Shown one piece after another: positions 7,774-17,200 of a stretch of DNA of 64,000 nt. The stretch comes from Blastococcus sp. PRF04-17 (GTDB lineage Bacteria > Actinomycetota > Actinomycetes > Mycobacteriales > Geodermatophilaceae), in assembly GCF_023016265.1 (NCBI RefSeq), contig NZ_CP095412.1:62001-126000 (forward strand). Direction: 5' to 3'. The first letter of the stretch is position 1. Each line of letters begins with the position of its first letter. The translations under genes were made by a program, and so were the position numbers. Below the pieces are notes generated by a model that made no database searches, was not told where the DNA came from, and saw nothing but the letters and a program-made list of their open reading frames with translations.

Positions 7774-9578
7774 TCAGACGTTCCTCCGAGCGGCTTCTTC
7801 GCGGATCGCGGTGATCAGGCCACCGAAGTAGCCCGGCGTCATCTCGTCGCCGACGACGAGGACGCGGTCGAGGAGGACGTTACTGCCCTCGCAGGACGTC
7901 TCCGCCACCAGGCTGCACCCATGACAGGCGGCCAGATTGAGGCTGCCGAGGCCCTGCCCGAGGCTCTCTCGACACACCGGGTCGGCCGAGCACCAGGCAG
8001 CGTTCTCCAACGCCGCGACGACGCTGCGTGCGAGCCGCGGCTCTTCCCCTGTCGCACCAACCCCCCGAGGGTGCCCTCGGCGTCGCCGGCCGCTGTGTAC
8101 ACCAGCAGGCCCGCCTGGCCGGCAGGCCCGGGCGAGGCGTACACGCGCTCTCGCAGGGAGGCGGCCGAATAACCGCAGGAGAAGGCCAGCTGTCGCATGA
8201 GGAGGTGAGCGAATGTGTGAACAAGCAGGAAGCGCGGGCTGACAGGCGTGAGCCGGGAACCGATAAGGCTCTCCTGGCGCCTCCGCTCCAGCTTCGCCGC
8301 ACGTTCCACCACGGAGGGCTCCGTCTCCCACCTGGCGACGGCGTCCTGGTCAAGGGCGAGGAATATGCCCTCGCCGAACGACTCGACCGCCGGCAGCCAC
8401 CGCTCACGGATCCGTGGTCCGAGGTCGACGGGCACGAGGTCGGCGTCCAGGGCATAGCGACGGAAGCCGTGCTGCACGCGGATCTCGCGCAGCCGGTGCA
8501 CGAGGACGACGTCCTCTACCAGGTCGGACAACTCGTCCTCGACGCGGTCCGACGGCTTGGTCACGATCGTGGACGGCGAGATGACGAAGTCCCGGCTTCC
8601 GGTCCGGTCGTCCGGGTCGTCACCTACCTGCTGGAATGCCTGCCACTCGTCGGCAAGCAGGCCGGCCCGGGTCTCGAGCAGCTCGTCGGCCGAGACAGTT
8701 CCGGCCTGGGCAACCTGCAGGACGCGGTCCGGGGAGACGCCGAGGTCCTCGGCGATCAACCCGATGAGTACCGATGCGCGAGGTCCGGCCGGGGCCGAGG
8801 CCACGTCTTCAAAATTGCGGTGTTGACGAATCTCCGTGTCGTGGTCACGTGGCGGTCGTGCGGGCTCGGGGATGTCCAGCGCCGTGGTCGTCTCGGCCAT
8901 GGTGACGTTGGTGGCTCCCCGCTGGGCGACTTCGACACGCTCGTCGCAAGCCGGGAACCCCCCTCGCTGCCAGGGCTGTTTGCCGCTGCAACGCACGCCG
9001 ATCCGCTTCAAGGAGCCTTTCGCCGTCAGGTCGCCGAGGTGCCGGCGCGCCTTGCAGGTCTCACACCGGATGACCAGGCTGGCCAGTCCTTGGGAGCCGC
9101 CTTCACGCGTCTCGAATCGCAGCTTTTGGTACCGGCACTTCCGTTGGTCCTCAGTGTCGGACTCCGAATGAGCCCAGGTGTCCCATGGGACGTCCATCGC
9201 GTGCCCGCGGCGGGTGCAGACGGCGATGAACCGCATCGGGACCAGATGTCCGTCGCACGCGGGGCAGGCTGGAGGCTTCCCCCTCTCCTCCTGGGGACTC
9301 GAACGGTGCATACGCCGGCAGTTCTGGCAGAACAGCCAGCGGGGGAATCGCTCGTACCTGAGACCGGGAGCCTTGCTCGACGGTTCGGCAGGTGAGCTCG
9401 GCGGTGAGCGCAGTTCCTTCACGCCGAGCTTTTCCTCCAGCCTCGGGGACTCGACTCGGACGGTGTCGTTGTACGGCCATTCGCTGATGTCGGTGGCCAT
9501 CAGCGACTCGCCGAGGACGTCAAGGATCGCGCCCACACCGAAGGGGCTGACGGTCTGATTGAGACGCAGCGACCTCAT
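7774..9578 (-). CDS. drmB: DrmB-type DUF1998 protein (DISARM core), frame-broken near the C-terminus
   Basis: About 601 residues once corrected. The N-terminus (LNQTVSPFGVGAILDVLGES) matches the conserved start of DrmB. Zinc-ribbon cysteines follow (FCQNC near 83, CPAC near 104, then CETC and more). DUF1998 is seen in FAHLLMRQLAFSCGYSAASL near 459, and the C-terminal cysteine cluster in LAACHGCSLVAETSCEGSN near 553. In DISARM, DrmB forms a complex with the DrmA helicase that binds phage DNA. The frame breaks in a 4-base run at 8046-8049; one more base joins VRQG to EEPRLARSVV. Uncorrected, the frame ends at 7839 with a nonsense tail. The ATG at 9578 overlaps the drmA stop as ATGA. Confidence 0.87.
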
Positions 9579-12500
9579 CGACCGGTCTCCCCGATTGCGA
9601 GTACGCGGACTTGTCGGTCCACCGAGCGCATCGAGTGCATCGTCTCCCAGCCGTCCTTCCGTTCGCCGAACTCCTTGAGCAGCGCCTCTCCCTTCGGGGA
9701 GCGGTAGCGCAGCTTCTCCCCGCGCGCCGCCGCCTCGGACGCACGGTGGTCCCACTCGTTGACGAGCCGCTGCAGTTCTTCCGTCACCCGCTGGACCTCG
9801 TCCGGGTCGGCGACCGCGGCCATCCCGCGGATGCGTTCCACGGCCGTCCTGACCCGCGGGTCGTCCGCCGAGAAGTTCCCGGCATCCTCGTTGGCGCGGA
9901 GCCCCACCCCGTGGCGCACCACCATCACCAGCGCCGCGCTGAGCGCCCTCTCACGCGAGGCCAGCGACCAGGGCGTCACGCTGGTCGGTTCGACGTGGCG
10001 GTAAAGCGCCTCGTGGTAGGCGCGGAACGACTCGTAGTGCGACCGGTCGCGTGGCTTGGAGGCACGCAGCAGTGTGACAACGAGGCCGGGCACGTCCCCG
10101 CGGCCGACCCGGCTGGTGGCCTGGATGTACTCCGAGGTCGTCTTGGGCTGACCGTTCATCAGCATGAGCCCGAGCCGGCTGATGTCGATGCCGACCGACA
10201 GCATGTTCGTCGTCGCCAGGAGGTCCACCGCTTCGACGTGATCGGCCTCGCGTTCCAGTTGGGCGAGGATCTGCGGCAGCTGCTCCGGCCGGACGTTGCT
10301 CGTCAGCTCCACCACGCCGTCGCGCTTGAGCTTGCGGCTCGGGTGCTCGGGGCTCGATCGAGCGAGGAGCATGCTCTCGACGTCGTCCCGGGCGATGGTA
10401 ACCGTACGTCCCAGCTCGCGCAGGCTGTTGTTGTAGGCGACGACCGTCCAATATGCGTCCTTGGCCGGACCCTCCAGGTCCAACTGCTCGGGCCCCTGCA
10501 GCAGGGCCGTGCAGGCCAGCACCGTCGCGAACGCCTGCGTGTGGGCCTGCGGCATGAGGCCCATGTAGAGGCGACCCGGCTTCGTGCGGTCGGTGACGGC
10601 GAAAAAGCTGTTGTCAGCGCTGAGGCCGCTCGGCGGGAAGAGCGCCACCTCCGTGCCGTACAGGCTGCGTACCTGGTGGTCCGCTGCCCGGATGGTGGCC
10701 GTGGAGGCGACGACCTTCGGTCGTGTGCCATTCCAACCGAGCAATCCCTGCACAGCCGACTCGTAGAGGGCGACGGTCGTCCCGAGCGGACCGGAAAGCA
10801 GGTGCAGCTCGTCCTGGATGACCAGGCTCGGTGCGTCGAAAGGGACACTGTTCAGGCCCAGGAGGGAGCCCGCAGCCTCGAGCCAGGGCAGGCGGGCCAA
10901 CTTGTCAACCGTGGCCACGAGCAGCGTGGGCGGGTGGTCGAAGATTTCTTCGTCCACCACCTGCACGGGCAGCGAGCTGTGAAACCAGCACTCGTCGTGG
11001 GGGCAGAACAGCTCAAATGTCGACTTCGTGGTCCGGACGCCGTAGGCGGCGTCCTTGGAGCGCTTTTCCGGGAACAGCGGCGTCCCGCACCAGGGGCAAT
11101 CCTGGATCTGGTAGGGGCTCACCGGCGCCTGGGCCTTCTTGAGGTCGATCGCCTGGTTGTGGGCCGTCTCGTAGTCGTTCGGCGTCGTGCCGCTGCCGAC
11201 CCACAGGCCGATCGAGAAGGAAGGTGTGTGGTCGAGTGCCGGGTGATCGTTCCTCAGCTGCTCGAGTGCACAGATCAATGTCGCGGCCCGCTGGAACTGC
11301 TGCGTCGTGAGCAACCGCAGGGTGTAGCGGGTGAGGACGGCGGTGCCGCCGCCGGCCAGTCCCCGGTCGAGCCGGCGCCGGATCATCTCGTAGGCGGCCA
11401 GCCCGAGGTACGCCTCGGTCTTCCCACCACCCGTCGGGAACCAGATGAGGTCGACGGTCTCCCGGTCGGGGTGACTGCCGTCGGTCATCGACGGCAGGGA
11501 CAGAAGGATGAAGCCCAGCTGGAACGGACGCCACGTGGGCTCACGCTGTTCGAGACGTGAGGGGAGCGGTCGCCCGAACTCGCCGGGACGCTTTTCGACA
11601 TGGGCGCTCTGCAGCATTTGCTGTCGCATCGCGGCGTTTGCCAGTCGGAAGGCCAGGAGTGCTCTTGCATCGGTGCGCAGCAGAGTGACACCCGCGCGCA
11701 TCCGGTCCTCGGCCGCGCGGATCCGGGAGACCAGCCGGGATGCGGCGTCGCGGTGCTGCGCCGGCAACGTGTCGATCTCCGCGTCTCGGGCGTCGGCCCA
11801 GGTCGTGTAGGCGTCCACGAATGCATCGAGGTCGGCGCACAAGCCCTCGGCGGCGACGTGCTCGTCCGCCAACCGGGCCAGTGACAACGCCGGCAACGCC
11901 AGTTCTGGCGGATGGGTCATCGCCGGTACCAGGGCCGTCGGCAGCATCTCCGTCTCCACCTCGGTGACGGACCCGCCAGGGGACGGGGCCCAGTCCACGG
12001 AGCAGCCGTGCCCGACTCCGTACGCGCGACGGGCGCGGTACAGCAGCCGGAGCTCCTGCTCCTCCGGGTCGTCGCTGAGGTCGTCGGGGGAGGGGTACGG
12101 GTGCACGACACCGTCCACCGTTCGGCAGCTGACGTGCACCTGGAACAGGCACTTCTCAGTGGGCGGTGGAGTCTCTGCGTCGTCGTGGACGGCGGTGTTC
12201 TCCACCGCCACGGTGACCAGCCACCGATCAGCTGTCCGGCGCCACACCGACACGAGCCGCGCTCGTCCGTCGAACAGAGACCGGGACGTGGCGTCCGGGG
12301 CGAGCTCGACGTCGTCGGCCTGCATCGGGGTCCGGCGCCAGCCGTCCTCCTCCGTTTCGGAGCGCTCGTAACGACCGGCTTGCACGGTGCACCGGAGGCC
12401 GGTGGCGTCGTGGAGGAAGGACACCGCGGCCGAGGCCGGGTGCCACTCGTTCGCCAACTCCACCGGCTCATCGAGGTCGTCGTCAAGCGGCTCGTCGCCG

Positions 12501-12682
12501 AGCTTGGACCCGTCGTGGTGAACCGCCATCTGCGCCCGGGGGTAGAGGGTCCCCACCAGGTACTGCCGGTCGGGGCGCGTGCGGAGAACCTCGTGCTCCC
12601 CGTCCTGGGGGCCGAGGTACTGGTCGCGCAGGTAGTGGACGAAGCGCTCCCTGACCGAGGGGAGGTCGAGGTCAGCGGTCAC
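9575..12682 (-). CDS. drmA: DrmA-type DISARM helicase
   Basis: A 1035-residue superfamily 2 helicase of the DrmA family. Walker A is FPTGGGKTEAYLG near 414, followed by TRYTLRLLTTQQFQRA. A four-cysteine zinc ribbon (CPWCG near 529 and CPHDEC near 560) precedes the DEAH-like box VIQDELHLLSG near 624. VVASTATIR, then LLATTNMLSVGIDISR near 830, and QATSRVGRG near 857 complete the motor. The N-terminal 400 residues are the DrmA-specific region. In DISARM, DrmA with DrmB engages incoming DNA. The GTG start overlaps the preceding helicase gene by 11 bp and the stop overlaps drmB. The frame is intact. Confidence 0.9.
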   Translation of the reverse strand: MTADLDLPSVRERFVHYLRDQYLGPQDGEHEVLRTRPDRQYLVGTLYPRAQMAVHHDGSKLGDEPLDDDLDEPVELANEWHPASAAVSFLHDATGLRCTVQAGRYERSETEEDGWRRTPMQADDVELAPDATSRSLFDGRARLVSVWRRTADRWLVTVAVENTAVHDDAETPPPTEKCLFQVHVSCRTVDGVVHPYPSPDDLSDDPEEQELRLLYRARRAYGVGHGCSVDWAPSPGGSVTEVETEMLPTALVPAMTHPPELALPALSLARLADEHVAAEGLCADLDAFVDAYTTWADARDAEIDTLPAQHRDAASRLVSRIRAAEDRMRAGVTLLRTDARALLAFRLANAAMRQQMLQSAHVEKRPGEFGRPLPSRLEQREPTWRPFQLGFILLSLPSMTDGSHPDRETVDLIWFPTGGGKTEAYLGLAAYEMIRRRLDRGLAGGGTAVLTRYTLRLLTTQQFQRAATLICALEQLRNDHPALDHTPSFSIGLWVGSGTTPNDYETAHNQAIDLKKAQAPVSPYQIQDCPWCGTPLFPEKRSKDAAYGVRTTKSTFELFCPHDECWFHSSLPVQVVDEEIFDHPPTLLVATVDKLARLPWLEAAGSLLGLNSVPFDAPSLVIQDELHLLSGPLGTTVALYESAVQGLLGWNGTRPKVVASTATIRAADHQVRSLYGTEVALFPPSGLSADNSFFAVTDRTKPGRLYMGLMPQAHTQAFATVLACTALLQGPEQLDLEGPAKDAYWTVVAYNNSLRELGRTVTIARDDVESMLLARSSPEHPSRKLKRDGVVELTSNVRPEQLPQILAQLEREADHVEAVDLLATTNMLSVGIDISRLGLMLMNGQPKTTSEYIQATSRVGRGDVPGLVVTLLRASKPRDRSHYESFRAYHEALYRHVEPTSVTPWSLASRERALSAALVMVVRHGVGLRANEDAGNFSADDPRVRTAVERIRGMAAVADPDEVQRVTEELQRLVNEWDHRASEAAARGEKLRYRSPKGEALLKEFGERKDGWETMHSMRSVDRQVRVLAIGETGR

Positions 12683-14260
12683 CGGAAGCCTCCGAGGAAA
12701 GTGGGCGCTGGGCGATCTGTGTCCAGGCGTGAGGTGAGACTCCGAGCCAGAGACTGACTCGGGGGCGGGTCATCGCGACGTACAACCGGGCGCGAGAGAC
12801 CGGGTCATCGACCTCGTCGACATCAACGACGCAGACGTGGCCGGCCTCGAGGCCCTTGAAATCCGATGCAGTCACCAGCGTCGCGGTGCCGGGGACCGGT
12901 GCGCCCGATACCGACGCGAGCCTCCCGCTGCGGTAGGCCCTGGAGGTGACAGCGGCGCTGTCCTCCACGCGTTGCTGCAGGGTCACGACAGCGACATCCG
13001 CCATGTCGACGTCCTCGCGGCGGAGCGCCTTGAGCCGCTGGTCGAGGAGCTTGGCGCTCGCCTCGTCGTCCGGGCACTGCTCCCAGACGACCTGCGGCCC
13101 CTCGCCGGCGCGGGCCACGCCGATGTCGGCCCCCGTGGTGAGCTGGGTCTGCGTCACCACCTGAGCCGTGTTCCGGCAGTTGTAGGGCAGGTCGACGACG
13201 ACGGCCGAGGCCGCCAGCTCGTCGAAGGTGGCCTGATCGAAGACGCCGTCCACGTTGGCCTGGTTGTTGGGATCGCAGAAGGCGCGCCAACGTCCGTCGG
13301 TCAGCCCCCGTCGACGAGCTGGTCGAGCACCAGGAGGCTGTCGACGTCGAACAGGTCCTGCGCCTCGTCCACAACCAGCACGTCGGCCGGCGCTCTCGAC
13401 GGGTCCAGCCGGTGGAACGGCATCACTGATGCCCCCGTCCCGTCGAGCCTCCCCTGAAGGAGCTCCGCGAGGCGCGGTGAGCGACAAGTCACCAGCACCG
13501 ACGCTCCCGCGGAGGCAGCCCGTCTAGCCGTCTCCGCGGCGAGGAGCGTCTTGCCCGAACCGGCGCCACCGACGCAGAGGACGCGGCGGTTGCGCTCGGC
13601 TCCGACGAGCAGGTCGTACTGACGCTCGGCCAGACGGACGTACTCCTGCTCGAGCTGCGGCCCGAGGGCGCCCAGGGTGGGGACCCAGTCGAAGTCCGGA
13701 CGGAGGACCCGCATCAGGTCCCCGTAGCCACCGCCGCGGACAGGACGCGACATGGTCGAGTGAGCATGCGTACGGGCGTCCGAAAGTGCCTTGGCCAGGC
13801 GCGTCACGGACATCGACTCATGTCCCGCGTACTGACTCGGGTGCCACTCGACGTCGGACGGCAACATCTGGTCGGGAGTCACGACCAGGTAACCCCAGGC
13901 GACATCCAGCGAGGGGAGTCGCTCTTGAACCCGGCGCTGCAGCGCGAACATCGCGCTGCGGGCCTGCTCGAAGGGACCTTCCCGCTTCTCGTTCGTATGC
14001 CCGTAGCGGTCGGTAAAGTTCCACAGCCCGTTCCGACGTCCGAGCCGGCCGCCCTTGACCTCGACGACGAGCACCGTGTCGTCCCAGATTACGAGGAAGT
14101 CGATTTCGGACATCCGCTTGTACTCGTGCACAGGGAGGTGAACGGAGTAGAGCGCGGCGACAGGAGTGGGAAGGTCGAGCTGTTCGAGAAGTTGGGCGAC
14201 GCGGAGCTCCGCCTGGCTGTCGACATGCCCGAGAACCGACGTGGCCGGGACAAGCTTCAC
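12672..14260 (-). CDS. NERD-domain nuclease fused to a UvrD-like (SF1) helicase, frame-broken
   Basis: About 529 residues once corrected. The NERD (nuclease-related) domain covers about residues 15-130, with LHSE-like helices, IDFLVIWDDTVLVVEVKGG (the D...ExK core near 72) and PFEQARSAM. A helicase follows, with Walker A GGAGSGKTLLAAE near 238, motif II VLVVDEAQD near 300, and SF1B-like C-terminal parts including ASDFKGLEAGHVCVVDV and LYVAMTRPRVSL. The frame breaks in the run of C at 13305-13309; adding one base joins LDQLVDGG to LTDGRWRAF. The GTG at 14260 is chosen because it overlaps the stop of the upstream gene as GTGA. NERD-helicases are DNA-processing enzymes often found with defence genes. 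It is not a usual DISARM component. Confidence 0.87.
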
Positions 14261-17200
14261 GTCGACGAGCTCCCGTTCCGCTCCCAGAGGTGGTCGAACT
14301 CCTTGTAGGCGAGGCTCTCGCCGAACTGACCGAAGGTGTCCTCGACGTTGACGACGAGGCACTCCGCGTTTCCGCCGTTCTTCTCGCCCCGCAGCCCGCG
14401 ACCCACCATCTGGATATATGCGTTGGGACTGAAGGTCGGGCGGGCCACATACAACGCGCGAATCTTCGGGGCGTCGAAGCCTTCGGTCAGGACGCTGCAG
14501 TTGGTCAGGACTCGAATCTCACCGTTCTTGAACCCGTCGATGGCCCGGCGCCGCTCGTGGATGCGTGTAGCACCGCTGACTGCAGCGGAGGTGATGCCCT
14601 GGTACTTGAGCAGGGCGGCCAACACCTGGGCGGACTGCACCGAGGCGGTGAAGACCAGGACAGGCCAGTCCGGGGGCAGGTCGCAGATGTCCTCGAGCAG
14701 GCGTTGCATTCGGGCCTCGTCGCGCCCGATCCGTTCGAGAACTTGATTGGGCAGCAGCCGCAGCTTCTTGGTCCGGCGCTGCTCGTCAGCGTTGAGGACG
14801 AAGTCCGAACCTCGCAAGATTCGGTGCTCAATGTGTGACAGCACGCCCATCTGCTGTAGGACATCATAGGCGTCTCTGTCATCGTCCGCGAACGCATCCC
14901 ACTTGACGTGGTCGAAGCGTGCGGCGAGGCGTTCGGTGGCGATCTCGCTCTGGCCCTTGAATGGTGTGGCGGTCAACCCGAGCATTGGGCGGCCTGTGCG
15001 GCGGCCCTCGATGCCCAGCCAGCGCAGGGTGGCGGTGATGTCTGTCCCGATCGCGCTGTGGGCCTCATCGATGACCACTGCGGACGGCCGGCTCAACCAG
15101 CGGTAGTCATCCTTCTCCCGGCAGACGGCCAGCTTTGCGTCCGTCGCAACGATGACGGACACGTCGTCCTCTGTCTCGGCCACGTCGTTCCGGCTCCACA
15201 GGCGGCCGATCCGCAGCGGCCTGTGATCGCCGAACTGGCGCCACACCGTGCTCCACGTCTGCACGGCTTGCTCACACAGCTCTTCGCTCTGGGCGATCCA
15301 CAACAGCGGTCCGCGGAAGCCGTCCTCGGTGAAGGCCCGAACGATGGCCTCCACCGTCACGCGGGTCTTGCCGGCGCCGGTCGGCAGGTACAACATCGCC
15401 CGCCCGCCGTCGTCAAGGAGCTCTCGGATTTTCTCGGCGTACCGCTCCTGATACCCGTGCAGGGGGTCAAGCTCGGGTGGGCCGAGGACCGTGACATCGG
15501 CATCGAGGTGAGTTCCGGCCGTGCCGGCGTACTCGACCGGGAATCCCAGCTCGCTCATGAACTTGATCGCGGGCGGCGTCCCCGCCCATTGCTTTGGGAC
15601 CGGTAGCCCTGCGTCCTCAAGGTCCCTCCTCGCTGCCCACAGTGCGTCGTAGCCGTGCACGTCCAGGAACAGCCTCGCGACGTCCAGCTCGCTGAGGTCC
15701 TGTCCCATTCGGCGGAGTGATTCGAGCAGGCCCTTCGGCAAGCGCTTCTCCAGCGCTGCAGCGTCCAGGAGGACCAGAAGCTTCGCCGCATGGTCGCGCT
15801 CGAGGCGGCAGGCGTGGATCGTCTTGTTGACCTGCTCCGTTTGCGCGTCCCGAAGGATCTGGTCGACGGTCGTCGCCGTGAGCGGGACCTCGAACTTCTC
15901 GGCCAGGCGCTCGAGCAGTTCCTCGTCGCTGAGCGTGTCCACGTGGTAAACCGTGTCGCCGTCGACCGCGATGTCCTCGGCACGGGCGTCGACGCCGTCC
16001 GGTGCTGTGACCTGGCGGACAACGCTGCTGCACTCGACCAGTCGGAGACCGTCGAGTCGATTGACCGCCAGAGGGCGCAGACCGCGGTAGCGGTCGAGGA
16101 GAGCGACCGGCGTGCGCGGCGCGTCAACGAGTACCTCGACTCGCAGGTGGGCAGAGGCCGGCCGGCAGCCCCATCGAGCGCTGAGGGCAGTCGCGGCCTC
16201 GTCGTTCACGACGACATGGGGAAGGTCCCGGGCAGCGAGCTCGCGAGCCTCCTCCTGGTCCTGGGCGAGGTAGAGATCGGACGGACGCACGAGGGCACCC
16301 ACCCCGGAGCTGATCGCCGGAAGAGCAGCAGGGGTCTCCTTCTGCGGCAGATGGGTCGCTGCCTCGGCCAACAGGCGCCCGAGGACGGAAGGATCGCTCG
16401 CTGTCGGCAGGTGCGTGAGGAACTCCCGCCAGGTGTCGACGGGCACGGCCCCGAGGTCACCGACGAGCTCGAGCATGTCCGCCGCCGGGTTTAGTGCGAC
16501 GGGGAGGTACGGAGCGAAGTGGCCCAATGACCGCGCGAGCGTCTGCCGGGTCGGCCGGGGACCCCACGCGGTGTCGAGGCTGCCGAAGCGCTGCACCGCC
16601 CACATGTGCGGAGCGGGGCAATTGAGTGGGGGGAACTGGTCGGGCCGCTTGTTGTGGACGAGCTGCCACTGACGAGGTTGCTCCGCCTCGAGTAGCTCCC
16701 TCGTCCACGTGAGCCGCGCGGTGTCATCACCGGTCTCCGCAAAGCGGCGGAGGAGCTGGAGCCCGGTGAGCCCTTCCGTGCGATCGAAGACGAGAGCGAG
16801 GGGCTCGGGGCGGCGCCCGGTCGTCACCTGAAGGTACAGCTCGCGTCGGGTGTTCCGGTACTCCTGGAAGGTCGCGTCCCGGAGCAGCGCGGTACTGACG
16901 AGCGGCCTCACCCCGACGCCGAGCAGCTCCAGGATGCCCAGGTGCAGCCCGTGGACGGCATCGTCGAGGACAAGAGCCGGATCGTTCGGCTCGACCAGAC
17001 CGGCGACAACTACCTCGCTGGGGTCGTACCAGGCGCCGTCACGTGCACGAACTCGCAGCAGGCCACCACGCCCGAGGTGTTCGACCAGGACGTCACGGGC
17101 GTCGGCGCCGCCGACCTTGTCGACGAGATGCCACAGGGCTCCCCACTCGGAGTGGCCCCACTTGCGGTCCACGGAGTCGACGAGCCGCCGGAGCTCCTCA

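Noticed and set aside
7101-9578. Search for a DrmC-type phospholipase-D nuclease in the DISARM-like operon
   Set aside because: No HxKx4D motif was found in the 214-residue protein or in either frame of the drmB 3' region, so the system is reported without DrmC.
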